NCBI GenBank assembly: GCA_034521715.1
Contig: JAXHLY010000008.1
Location: 62,001-126,000, forward strand
DNA from: Methylohalomonas sp034521715
GTDB lineage: Bacteria; Pseudomonadota; Gammaproteobacteria; Methylohalomonadales; Methylohalomonadaceae
Direction of reading: 5' to 3'
Length of the DNA: 64,000 nt
Below, one piece after another: positions 1 through 5,861 of the stretch (within the stretch, counting starts at the first letter, position 1; every line of letters begins with the position of its first letter). A model generated the notes under the pieces. The model saw only the letters and a list, made by a program, of their open reading frames with translations, searched no databases and was not told where the DNA came from. A program made the translations under genes and the position numbers.

Positions 1-1
1 G

Positions 2-214
2 GATTACGGACCGCCAGCTAACGCATTTGATATGGGGGGTGGCCGTCGAGCATTCCAATGGGTAATGGACAGTTCATACACTACCCCGACATACGCCACC
101 ACAACCGGCACAGCCACAACTATCGGTTACCAAACTTGGGTTAATTCAAATACCACTATACACGGTGGTCAAACGATTAAGTCTAACTGTGTTTATACGC
201 TCTTTGCAGCATGA
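2..214 (+). CDS. C-terminal end of an unknown integron cassette gene (5' partial)
   Basis: The frame is open from base 2, so the start lies left of the window. The visible 70 residues are rich in Thr, Ser, Asn, Tyr and Gly with one Cys close to the end. That composition fits an exported, beta-rich protein, but I recognise no family. It is followed by 67 bases and then an attC site, so it is the only visible gene of integron cassette 1. The function is unknown. Confidence 0.5.
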   Translation, partial: DYGPPANAFDMGGGRRAFQWVMDSSYTTPTYATTTGTATTIGYQTWVNSNTTIHGGQTIKSNCVYTLFAA

Positions 215-281
215 GATGAACAAAGGCAGGGTTGGGTAGTTAAGGACTTCAAAAAACCAAAATTAATGTGCGAGTAATGGC

Positions 282-370
282 ACCTAACCAGGCAGTTAAC
301 CGGACGCCAAAAGCGTGGCGCTTTTGGTTCCCTCCGCTGCGCTCCGGCGCCGGTTACTTTTGCGTTCAGA
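282..370 (+). other. attC site of cassette 1
   Basis: The left core ACCTAAC (282-288) fits RYYYAAC and the right core is GTTCAGA (364-370), a poor match to GTTRRRY. Between them is an imperfect palindrome with AACCGGACGCC and GGCGCCGGTT arms and a central AAAAGCG/CGCTTTT stem. Folding of such a bottom-strand hairpin is what integron integrases recognise. The same arms recur at 1494-1586 and 5765-5854, the long attC class of this array. Confidence 0.85.
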
Positions 371-377
371 GGGCAAC

Positions 378-828
378 ATGATTAATAAAGTTATTCCAAT
401 GCTGATTTGCATGCTGTTGATCGGTTACGTTCCACAATCATATGCGCAGGCTGACTTCCAAAGAGCATTAGATCTTTATCGGCAAGTCATTACAGGACAA
501 AAGGAATTTGAAGAACTAAGCCCGGAAGAACAAAGAATGGTTATCATCATTCACCAATCGCTTTCAGCCTCCGATGAAAACATCGAAGGATATGGATTTT
601 TCACTACGCGATATAGAGAAGAAGTGCGAAGTCTATAAATACTCTGACTCATACGGGGATGTTGAATGTAGTGGCTCGTCACTTCGAGTCATCGAGAGGA
701 AGTGTGAAGCTTATTTTTTCGACCCTCAGAACGGTGAACTTGAGTGCCGTGGCAGTGACTTAAGGGTAGTAGAGAGAAAGTGCTCAGTAAGCATGTACAG
801 TGAAAGTTATGGCGATATTGATTGCTAA
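378..828 (+). CDS. exported cysteine-repeat protein in cassette 2, with a frameshift at a T5 run
   Basis: The ATG at 378 follows AGAGGGC and opens a signal peptide (MINKVIPMLICMLLIGYVPQ, cleavage near SYAQA). The first frame stops at 638. The +1 frame continues to 828 and holds three tandem units of about 25 residues of pattern S-LR-(D/V)-(I/V)-E-(K/R)-KC...YGD-(V/I)-(E/D)-C, each with a Cys pair. Dropping one T from the run at 597-601 joins the two into one 149-residue protein. The break could be a sequencing indel or a real slippage site. No family recognised; paired Cys after a signal peptide suggest a disulfide-bonded periplasmic or secreted protein. Confidence 0.6.
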
Positions 829-833
829 AGGCT

Positions 834-897
834 CTCTAACAATGGGCTCCAAGGGACGCTCCGCTTCGCTGCGCGCCCTTGAGCCTGGGCGTTAGGG
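834..897 (+). other. attC site of cassette 2
   Basis: Left core CTCTAAC (834-840) and right core GTTAGGG (891-897) bound a 64-base palindrome with GGGCTCCAAGGG and CCCTTGAGCC arms. The reverse-strand toxin reading frame of cassette 3 ends inside the right core (TTA at 892-894). Confidence 0.85.
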
Positions 898-1207
898 GCT
901 AGTACGACCACGCCAGTAGCCAGGCTTTCGAGAATGATGAGCAAACGCCACAACGATCAATTCATCGTCGCGTTGGACGACGACGATGTCGTATGGAAAC
1001 CGGCGAAGAATGAGGCGCTTTGCGCCCTTACCGGCCGGAGCTTCCGGGCATAGGGGAAAGGGGAAGGAAACCGTCTTCTATAACATCAATGGCAGCCTCA
1101 ATCGCTTCAGCAAACTCGGTGCCGAGGCCCTGTCGCTCCTTCTCATACCAATTCGCCGCTGCTTCAACCTCCTCGGCGGCTTGCCGCAGAATTCTTACTT
1201 TAGGCAC
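892..1207 (-). pseudogene. ParE/RelE-family toxin, frameshifted
   Basis: Starts at GTG 1207, overlapping the antitoxin stop in a TAGTG junction. The first part reads as a typical RelE/ParE toxin (RQAAEEVEAAANWYEKERQG, then GLGTEFAEAIEAAID). The frame then stops at TAA near 1029. In the next frame the conserved C-terminal half follows (LILRRFPYDIVVV, then VVAFAHHSRKPGYWRGR). Removing one base at about 1030 restores a 104-residue protein. Indels of this kind also hit essential genes nearby, so the gene may be intact in the cell. It is encoded against the cassette direction. Confidence 0.7.
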
Positions 1208-1446
1208 TACCGGCGCTCTAGTTTCGCGCCAATTCGCCTCCGAAATTCGGCCCGGTCCACCAATTCCGCCTGTCCGGCATCAATTTCCCCTATTCGGCGC
1301 GAAATCTCTTGGTCCCAGGCTTCTTCAGCCCCATTGTCGCGGGGCGCGTCGAGACTTTGGATCAAATCATGGGCCAATTCCGCCCGTTCGGCCTCCGAGA
1401 GCGCCAGAATCTGGGAGCGTAGGCTTTGTAGGGGTTCAGCAGTCAT
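1207..1446 (-). CDS. addiction-module antitoxin (PF09720-like)
   Basis: 79 residues starting MTAEPLQSLRSQILALSEAE, with the ALSEAERAELAHDLIQSLD pattern of the short antitoxins paired with ParE/RelE toxins (unstable antitoxin family). The upstream reading frame extends to 1530 but would run across the neighbouring attC, so ATG 1446 is the better start. It overlaps the toxin gene at 1207, a translationally coupled pair. The pair is transcribed opposite to the array, as is common for toxin-antitoxin cassettes that carry their own promoter. Confidence 0.8.
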   Translation of the reverse strand: MTAEPLQSLRSQILALSEAERAELAHDLIQSLDAPRDNGAEEAWDQEISRRIGEIDAGQAELVDRAEFRRRIGAKLERR

Positions 1447-1493
1447 GAGGCCACCAAGAATCGGATTCCCAGACGTTTTATCGCCCCTCACCG

Positions 1494-1586
1494 CCCCAAC
1501 AATGGGTTCAACCGGACGCCGATAAGCCACCGGGCGGCAAGAGCGGTTGGGTTCGGTGGCGGCGCCGGTTAACCCAGGCGTTATGC
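1494..1586 (+). other. attC site of cassette 3
   Basis: Left core CCCCAAC (1494-1500) and right core GTTATGC (1580-1586), with the AACCGGACGCC / GGCGCCGGTTAA arms of the long attC class and a central GCCACCG...CGGTGGC stem. Confidence 0.85.
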
Positions 1587-1619
1587 AGCATGATAGTCGT
1601 TCAGCATCGGATGTAATGA

Positions 1620-1846
1620 ATGCCTAAATACAGATACACAGATTATTTCGAAAATGAAGTTCTGAGAAAGCGCCCCTACCTAAAGAAGGAATGGTGCGAA
1701 TTCGTACTAGAAAATGCTGTGAAATCGGAGCCGCAAGAGCACGATAGATATCGGTTCTGGGCACAAATTCCGGAGATTGAGGGCCGATACTTGAGGATAG
1801 ACTGACAATACATAATGCTTTTCCAGATCGAGGATTTAAGCCATGA
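1620..1846 (+). pseudogene. small cassette gene paired with DUF2283, frameshifted near its end
   Basis: ATG 1620 begins MPKYRYTDYFENEVLRKRPY and the frame stops at 1805 after GRYLRID. A second frame then reads EDRLTIHNAFPDRGFK and ends in a TGA that overlaps the next gene's ATG (ATGA, 1843-1846). The two pieces look like one protein of the small DUF4258-type family usually found directly before DUF2283 genes, with a few bases lost near 1795. The required shift is -1, unlike the +1 indels elsewhere in the window, so a real small deletion is plausible. The role is not known to me. Confidence 0.55.
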
Positions 1847-2061
1847 AGCTTAATTACTATCCTGACACAGACTCGCTATATATCGATTTATCCGAACACA
1901 CCAGTACAGAAAGTAAAGAAATTTCAGAGGGTGTTGTCCTGGATTATGACGCAGAGGGAAAGCTAGTCGGAATTGATATAGATAATGCAAGTAACAAAGT
2001 CGAACTAAAAAAGCTCATCCTCAGCAAGCTTCCCAGCAAAGTTGAAACAGCTGCTGCATAA
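1843..2061 (+). CDS. DUF2283 family protein
   Basis: 72 residues with the family signature MKLNYYPDTDSLYIDLSE near the start and SEGVVLDYDAEGKLVGIDID in the middle. DUF2283 proteins are small, often encoded after a DUF4258-type partner, and have been suggested to act as antitoxin-like partners; this is inference. The ATG overlaps the stop of the preceding decayed gene. The TAA stop lies in the left core of the following attC (GCATAAC), so that core supplies the end of the gene. Confidence 0.85.
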   Translation: MKLNYYPDTDSLYIDLSEHTSTESKEISEGVVLDYDAEGKLVGIDIDNASNKVELKKLILSKLPSKVETAAA

Positions 2062-2117
2062 CACCGCGCTCCAGGGGACGCGCAAAAGTCTCGCGCCCCT
2101 GAACCAGACCGTTATAG
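2056..2117 (+). other. attC site of cassette 4
   Basis: Left core GCATAAC (2056-2062) and right core GTTATAG (2111-2117), with CCAGGGGACGCG and CGCGCCCCTGAA arms. A member of the short (about 62 base) attC class in this array. Confidence 0.85.
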
Positions 2118-2125
2118 GTCAACTA

Positions 2126-2154
2126 TTGCTTGTATCAATTTGAAGAGTTAAATT
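2126..2154 (+). promoter_or_regulatory. putative promoter of cassette 5 antitoxin
   Basis: A -35-like TTGCTT (2126-2131) and a -10-like TAAATT (2149-2154) are 17 bases apart. Transcription would start at about 2161, which is the A of the antitoxin ATG, and no Shine-Dalgarno sequence precedes that ATG. Such a transcript would be leaderless. The -10 match is weak. Confidence 0.35.
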
Positions 2155-2160
2155 TACAAC

Positions 2161-2379
2161 ATGAGCAGTATCAATTTCTCAGAATTAGTTGAACTGCCGG
2201 TTCAGGAGCGGATTCGCTTGGTAGAGGCCTTATGGGATACTATTGCGGAACAGCCTGAATCGATTGAACTTACTCCGGCAGAACGCCGAGAGCTTGACCG
2301 ACGCATGGAGGCCTATTTGAAAAATCCATCCGAGGGCACTCCCTGGCCAGAAGTTAAGTCTGGCCTCCTCGCCCGCTGA
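2161..2379 (+). CDS. addiction-module antitoxin (PF09720-like)
   Basis: 72 residues (ELVELPVQERIRLVEALWDT, LTPAERRELDRRMEAY), the classic short antitoxin paired with ParE/RelE toxins: a helical N-terminal part followed by a toxin-binding tail. Similar in pattern to the antitoxin at 4073-4282 but clearly diverged. The TGA overlaps the toxin start (TGATG, 2377-2381). The toxin is interrupted by a stop codon, so this may now act only as an orphan antitoxin. Confidence 0.85.
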   Translation: MSSINFSELVELPVQERIRLVEALWDTIAEQPESIELTPAERRELDRRMEAYLKNPSEGTPWPEVKSGLLAR

Positions 2380-2675
2380 TGACGCACCGCATCATTGTTC
2401 GGCCGGAAGCCGAAGATGACCTGTATGCGGCATTCGATTGGTATGAATCCTAGCGTCTTGGATTAGGGCGGGATTTTGCACGGGAAATATCCCATTGCAT
2501 CGATACTATCGCTGAATCACCCTTTCTTTATGCCCCAATAGACGGGATTATTCGTCGTGCTCTTGCTAGAAAATTCCCTTTTGCAGTTTATTATTTGACT
2601 AATGAGGAAGACACTGTGGTTATTGCAGTGTTGCACTGTGCACGAGATCCGAAAACTTGGAAAGGAAGAAAGTGA
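2379..2675 (+). pseudogene. ParE/RelE-family toxin with internal amber codon
   Basis: In one continuous frame from ATG 2379 to TGA 2675 the translation matches a RelE/ParE toxin (VRPEAEDDLYAAFDWYES at the start, RRALARKFPFAVYYLTNEED and VLHCARDPKTWKGRK at the end). Codon 25 is TAG (2451-2453) where homologues usually have Gln, so one C-to-T change explains it. No frameshift is present. Because sequence errors in this window are nearly all indels, this nonsense change is likely real. The antitoxin upstream is intact. Confidence 0.85.
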
Positions 2676-2684
2676 GATGTTGAC

Positions 2685-2745
2685 CTATAACAAATCACTC
2701 CAGCCGACCGCAAAAAGAGCGGCCGGCTGAATGCCAACGTTATAC
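2685..2745 (+). other. attC site of cassette 5
   Basis: Left core CTATAAC (2685-2691) and right core GTTATAC (2739-2745), with CTCCAGCCGACCGC and GCGGCCGGCTGA arms, 61 bases in all. Confidence 0.8.
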
Positions 2746-2750
2746 GACCC

Positions 2751-2779
2751 TTTACATATACATATAATATACATATACT
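2751..2779 (+). promoter_or_regulatory. putative brnTA promoter/operator
   Basis: TTTACA (2751-2756), 17 bases, then TATACT (2774-2779) just before the brnT ATG at 2786. A second -10-like TATAAT lies at 2763-2768. The stretch is an AT-rich run with CATATA repeated four times, which could be the operator for BrnA, known in this family to repress its own operon. The predicted start of transcription falls on the ATG itself, suggesting a leaderless message. Confidence 0.5.
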
Positions 2780-2785
2780 AATCAC

Positions 2786-3052
2786 ATGGACGTGATCTGG
2801 GATCCGGCCAAGGCTCGGGCCAACTGGAAGAAGCACGGAGTCAGCTTCCCTGATGCAGAAGCGGTCCTTTGGGATCCATAGGCACTTACGCGCGAGGACC
2901 CTAAGACAGAAAACGAATTTAGATTTGTCACTCTTGGCCTGGATTCCCTGAGTCGCGTTCCTGTGGTGGTGTATGCCTATGAAGGAGACAACATACGCCT
3001 TATTTCAGCGAGAAAGGCAAGTACCGGAGAGCGACGACATTATGAAAAGTGA
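2786..3052 (+). pseudogene. brnT: BrnT-family toxin with internal amber codon
   Basis: The frame 2786-3052 reads as BrnT, the ribonuclease toxin of BrnTA systems (VIWDPAKARANWKKHGVSFP at the start, then RFVTLGLDSLSRVPVVVYAY and IRLISARKASTGERRHYEK). Codon 32 is TAG (2879-2881), in the family's conserved WDP-L-A region where Leu is expected. There is no frameshift. The gene runs 11 bases into brnA. With the toxin interrupted and BrnA intact the module would be non-toxic unless the amber codon is suppressed. Confidence 0.85.
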
Positions 3053-3335
3053 GTACGATTTTTCCAAGGCCAAGCGTGGGGCTGTGATTTCCAATGGTGG
3101 TAAAGAACGGATTACGATATTTCTGGATAAGGAAGTCGTAGCTGAGTTTCGTGAGCGCGCCGCTGAAGAGGGCCGTGGATATCAAACAATGATTAATGAA
3201 GCGCTACGTGAATATTTAACATCCGAACGACATCCGCTGGATGAAGAGACGCTTCGTAAAGTTTTACGTGAGGAACTCAAAGAACGTCGTCTAACAAAGC
3301 GCTCAAAAAGGACGCCACAAAGCGGCGCCTCTTAG
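3042..3335 (+). CDS. brnA: BrnA-family antitoxin
   Basis: 97 residues from ATG 3042. The N-terminal MKSEYDFSKAKRGAVISN and the ribbon-helix-helix region (KERITIFLDKEVVAEFRERA, YQTMINEALREYL) match BrnA, which binds BrnT and represses the operon. The start inside brnT is chosen because homologues begin at this Met; an upstream Met at 2973 would add residues from the brnT frame. The last codons and the TAG stop lie inside the following attC, so the tail (about 14 residues) is encoded by the recombination site. Confidence 0.85.
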   Translation: MKSEYDFSKAKRGAVISNGGKERITIFLDKEVVAEFRERAAEEGRGYQTMINEALREYLTSERHPLDEETLRKVLREELKERRLTKRSKRTPQSGAS

Positions 3336-3349
3336 CGCGATCGTTAGGA
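3289..3349 (+). other. attC site of cassette 6, right core doubling as a ribosome binding site
   Basis: Left core GTCTAAC (3289-3295) and right core GTTAGGA (3343-3349), with AAAAAGGACGCC and GGCGCCTCTTAGC arms. The right core with the next base reads TTAGGAG, a Shine-Dalgarno sequence six bases before the ATG of the next cassette's gene at 3357. Confidence 0.8.
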
Positions 3350-3356
3350 GTTCATT

Positions 3357-3890
3357 ATGAAGGCACCATCGGAGCGCATTATATTTGACACGGACAACCC
3401 TCTGTTCAAGCGCGCGCATCCGGTGCTGTTGACCCTGTTCTGTAAGGGTGTGCAGGAAACGACCTCAAAGCAGCTGGTGTTGGCTGCAGGTTTAGCGATT
3501 TTGATTAGCCCTATGAGATGGATCATCTACATCTTCCGTCGTGGGGTTCACATTGTCATTGTACTCGCTGTATGGTGGCTATTGCGTGATGAACTCGCTG
3601 GGCTCGGTGTCTCAGATTATGTTTTTCTGGGTGTCGCACTCGTGGTCGTCCTATACAAGGAGATATATCAGGAGCTGGTGGATGTAATGCTATACCTGCT
3701 TATTGTAGTAACCGCTGGTGTATTTCTGCGTTGGATGTGCGCTGGCTATCTGTCGGGCACGGGATTTCGTCAGTATGCGTTGACTCAAGATCCGATGTCG
3801 AGAGTAATTGGAACCATGGTCAACGCTATATCGCAGCGATACAGAGTTAAATATGAAGAAATTATGAACCTCTACCTGGATTACGAATAG
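3357..3890 (+). CDS. unknown membrane protein in cassette 7
   Basis: 177 residues, no family recognised. Segments around residues 39-55 (LVLAAGLAILISPMRWI), 63-76 (VHIVIVLAVWWLLR), 85-97 (SDYVFLGVALVVV) and 107-125 (VDVMLYLLIVVTAGVFL) look like transmembrane helices, with a charged cytoplasmic-type head and tail. The tail ends RVKYEEIMNLYLDYE. The Shine-Dalgarno sequence comes from the preceding attC core. Cassette membrane proteins are common in chromosomal integrons and mostly uncharacterised. Confidence 0.7.
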   Translation: MKAPSERIIFDTDNPLFKRAHPVLLTLFCKGVQETTSKQLVLAAGLAILISPMRWIIYIFRRGVHIVIVLAVWWLLRDELAGLGVSDYVFLGVALVVVLYKEIYQELVDVMLYLLIVVTAGVFLRWMCAGYLSGTGFRQYALTQDPMSRVIGTMVNAISQRYRVKYEEIMNLYLDYE

Positions 3891-3956
3891 CCCACAGAAT
3901 GAGAGCGTTTGGATACACTGTTGGATGCGTATTCTGAAGGGGTATACAGTAATGAC

Positions 3957-4033
3957 ACCTAACCACAGCTTCAACACAAACCGGCTTTTCCGCAGCGCTC
4001 CAAAGCCGGCCGGTTAAGCTGATTGCGTTATGT
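3957..4033 (+). other. attC site of cassette 7
   Basis: Left core ACCTAAC (3957-3963) and right core GTTATGT (4027-4033), with a CCGGCTTTTCCGC...GCTCCAAAGCCGGCCGG palindrome, 77 bases. Confidence 0.8.
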
Positions 4034-4038
4034 GCTTT

Positions 4039-4067
4039 TTGCCAAGTTCTGAATCTGAGAGTATGAT
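4039..4067 (+). promoter_or_regulatory. promoter of the cassette 8 toxin-antitoxin operon
   Basis: TTGCCA (4039-4044), a 17-base spacer and TATGAT (4062-4067) form a good sigma-70 promoter. The antitoxin ATG begins at 4073, six bases after the -10 box, so the expected start of transcription falls on the start codon. No Shine-Dalgarno sequence is present between them. This suggests a leaderless toxin-antitoxin message. Confidence 0.6.
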
Positions 4068-4072
4068 TTCCA

Positions 4073-4282
4073 ATGAGTGTGAATATTAAAGACCTCCCAA
4101 TTTCTGAGAAAGTCCGTCTTGTAGAGGATTTGTGGGATAGTATTGCCTCCGATCAGGAATCCCTGCCTTTAACTCAAGAGCAGAAAATTGAACTGGATAG
4201 GCGGTTAGTCGCTTATGAAGCAGATGGTGATCTTGGCCGCCCCGCGGGCGAGGCTGTGAAGGATATACGTTCCCGGCTATGA
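4073..4282 (+). CDS. addiction-module antitoxin (PF09720-like)
   Basis: 69 residues, MSVNIKDLPISEKVRLVEDL then WDSIASDQESLPLTQEQKIE, the short antitoxin type that pairs with ParE/RelE toxins. It overlaps the toxin start by four bases (ATGA, 4279-4282), which couples their translation. It is the only such pair in the array in which both partners are intact in this sequence. Confidence 0.87.
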   Translation: MSVNIKDLPISEKVRLVEDLWDSIASDQESLPLTQEQKIELDRRLVAYEADGDLGRPAGEAVKDIRSRL

Positions 4283-4575
4283 CCTTTGAAATTCGCCTCA
4301 GGGAAGAAGCGACGGAAGATCTGGCTGAAGCTGCCAATTGGTATGAGCGGCAATTATCTGGCTTGGGCAACGAGTTTTTGGATACAGTTCTTTCATTTTT
4401 TGACTCTATCTCAGAAAATCCTCATCAGTATCCCATCATCCATAAAGATGTAAGACGAGCTTTGATGCCTCGGTTTCCATTTGGTGTCTACTACCGGCTT
4501 GAGGCTGAATTCGTCTTGGTTTACGGAGTAATGCATGGTAGCCGGAATCCAAGGCGTTGGCAGGGCCGCACATAA
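4279..4575 (+). CDS. ParE/RelE-family toxin
   Basis: 98 residues with the family pattern: IRLREEATEDLAEAANWYER, then SISENPHQYPIIHKDVRRAL, MPRFPFGVYYRLE and a basic end HGSRNPRRWQGRT. RelE members cleave mRNA on the ribosome while ParE members poison gyrase; the sequence alone does not decide which this is. The TAA stop is part of the left core of the following attC (ACATAAC). Confidence 0.87.
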   Translation: MTFEIRLREEATEDLAEAANWYERQLSGLGNEFLDTVLSFFDSISENPHQYPIIHKDVRRALMPRFPFGVYYRLEAEFVLVYGVMHGSRNPRRWQGRT

Positions 4576-4632
4576 CAATCTCAAGCAAACGGACGCTCAC
4601 TGCGTTCTCGCCGTTGTTGAAGGGCGTTATGT
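4570..4632 (+). other. attC site of cassette 8, right core containing the next start codon
   Basis: Left core ACATAAC (4570-4576) and right core GTTATGT (4626-4632). Arms CTCAAGCAAACGGACGC and CCGTTGTTGAAGGGC. The right core contains ATG at 4629-4631, the likely start codon of the gene in cassette 9. Confidence 0.82.
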
Positions 4633-5171
4633 TGCAAGGGGGATTCAGTGCTAACCCTTCATGCGCCAAGAAAGTTCAAGACTTTCTCAAATTGAAGGCA
4701 GATGATCTTGCTGAGCCTGTAGAAAGTGAGGAGGGGTTTGGTGCCTGGTACGTGAATCACTTCCAGGTGGACCGCAGGAAATGTCTAATTTTCATGAATG
4801 AGAAGAGCCTTCTCTCATTCATCCTGTTTGGAGTGAAGAAAAGTAATACGAAGAAAGAAACATTTCATGAGCTTTGTCTAAACGGAGTATTTCAGCTGTT
4901 CGAAATTGAGGGCTTTCCCATAGATTATATCAACGTAATTCTCGACAACTCAAAGCAGTCTCGTTACATGAAGACCACTGATAGGAAGACATTGGGCAAT
5001 CTGAATGACCTGATTTTCTTGTATGAACATAGGATCTTATCGGATGGCGGTCTTGAATATTGCGACTTGACTGAAATAATAATGAAGATTAATAGAACAC
5101 CCCAAAGAAACATTGGCTGGGGTTACTCAGTTGATAAAGCAAAAGAGATCTTGAGTGAAATTGCAACATAA
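4629..5171 (+). CDS. DUF6933-like cassette protein
   Basis: 180 residues. The motif CAKKVQDFLKLKADDL near the start, followed by FGAWYVNHFQVDRRKCLIFM and NEKSLLSFILFGVKK, resembles the DUF6933 family, whose function is unknown. I chose ATG 4629 rather than 4557: homologues begin close to the KKVQDFL motif, and the earlier start would run through the previous attC. The start codon lies inside the GTTATGT core, and the TAA stop is part of the next left core (ACATAAC), so both ends of the gene are set by recombination sites. Confidence 0.7.
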   Translation: MLQGGFSANPSCAKKVQDFLKLKADDLAEPVESEEGFGAWYVNHFQVDRRKCLIFMNEKSLLSFILFGVKKSNTKKETFHELCLNGVFQLFEIEGFPIDYINVILDNSKQSRYMKTTDRKTLGNLNDLIFLYEHRILSDGGLEYCDLTEIIMKINRTPQRNIGWGYSVDKAKEILSEIAT

Positions 5172-5228
5172 CAATCACAAGCAGGCTGACGGCTACTTCG
5201 GAGCCGCATCTGTTGTGAAGCGTTATGC
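5166..5228 (+). other. attC site of cassette 9
   Basis: Left core ACATAAC (5166-5172) and right core GTTATGC (5222-5228), with a TCACAAGCAGGCTGACGGC ... GCATCTGTTGTGA palindrome. Confidence 0.82.
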
Positions 5229-5258
5229 GGCATAGAGCAACCCAATGGACGTATCTAA

Positions 5259-5447
5259 ATGAAGGTCAAGGAACTGATCAAACGAATCGAGGGCGACGGG
5301 TGGGTTATGTCTCGACAGCGTGGAAGTCATCGGCAGTTCAAACACCCCACCAAACCGGGAACTGTTACGGTCTCGGGCAAGCCCAATATTGATGTCCCGC
5401 CGGGCACTTTGAATAATGTGCTGAAACAGGCCGGGCTCAAGAAGTAG
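5259..5447 (+). CDS. hicA: HicA-family mRNA interferase toxin
   Basis: 62 residues with the HicA double-stranded-RNA-binding-like fold signature: MKVKELIKRIEGDGWVMSRQ, then RGSHRQFKHPTKPGTVTVSG, where the His of GSHRQF is the usual catalytic residue, and the end PPGTLNNVLKQAGLKK. HicA cleaves mRNA. It precedes hicB by nine bases, the usual toxin-first order. Length and motifs are intact. Confidence 0.92.
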   Translation: MKVKELIKRIEGDGWVMSRQRGSHRQFKHPTKPGTVTVSGKPNIDVPPGTLNNVLKQAGLKK

Positions 5448-5456
5448 GAGAATCTG

Positions 5457-5672
5457 ATGCGTTATACCGTCATTGTAGAGGAAGGTGCTACGAGCTGGGG
5501 AGCCTATGTGCCGGATTTGCCGGGATGTGTAGCCGCTGGTGAGAGTCGGGAAGAGGCGCTTCGGCTAATCCGCGAGGCGATCGAGTTCCATTTGGAAGGG
5601 CTCAAGGAGGAAGGGCAACCGGCTCCGGAGCCCCATTCGTATGGTGAGGTGGTCGAAGTCCATGCCGCATAA
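5457..5672 (+). CDS. hicB: HicB-family antitoxin
   Basis: 71 residues with the partial RNase H fold signature of HicB: YTVIVEEGATSWGAYVPDLP, then GCVAAGESREEALRLIREAI and EFHLEGLKEEG. It lacks a C-terminal DNA-binding domain, so it belongs to the short HicB form. The TAA stop lies in the left core of a degenerate attC. Confidence 0.92.
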   Translation: MRYTVIVEEGATSWGAYVPDLPGCVAAGESREEALRLIREAIEFHLEGLKEEGQPAPEPHSYGEVVEVHAA

Positions 5673-5724
5673 TACGGCGCTCAACCGGACGCTCGTACCT
5701 CGCGCCGGTTAGCTCTGCGGTACA
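5667..5724 (+). other. degenerate attC after hicAB
   Basis: Left core GCATAAT (5667-5673) and arms CTCAACCGGACGC / GCGCCGGTTAGC mark an attC, but the expected right core GTTACAG reads GGTACAG (about 5718-5724). The altered triplet should prevent cleavage here. The next 40 bases before the following attC hold no gene, so the hicAB cassette and a remnant may now move as one unit. Confidence 0.6.
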
Positions 5725-5764
5725 GAAGGATCAAGTGCTCGTAGAGGTTGAGCAAGAATCAGCC

Positions 5765-5854
5765 GCATAACCAGGCGGTCAACCGGACGCCAAAAGCGTA
5801 CCGCTTTTGGTTCCCTCCGCTAGCGCTCCGGCGCCGGTTACCTCTGCGTTAGAT
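5765..5854 (+). other. attC site of cassette 10
   Basis: Left core GCATAAC (5765-5771) and right core GTTAGAT (5848-5854), nearly the same long palindrome as the attC at 282-370, including the AAAAGCG/CGCTTTT inner stem and the CTCCGGCGCCGGTTAC arm. Confidence 0.87.
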
Positions 5855-5861
5855 CAAGTAT

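Noticed and set aside
985..1530. Long plus-strand reading frames through cassette 3
   Set aside because: They are the complement of the toxin-antitoxin pair, which has clear family motifs.
2379..3052. Amber recoding (TAG read as an amino acid) in the toxin genes
   Set aside because: TAG ends several ordinary genes here (fccA, the membrane protein at 3357, brnA), and only the two toxins have internal TAG.
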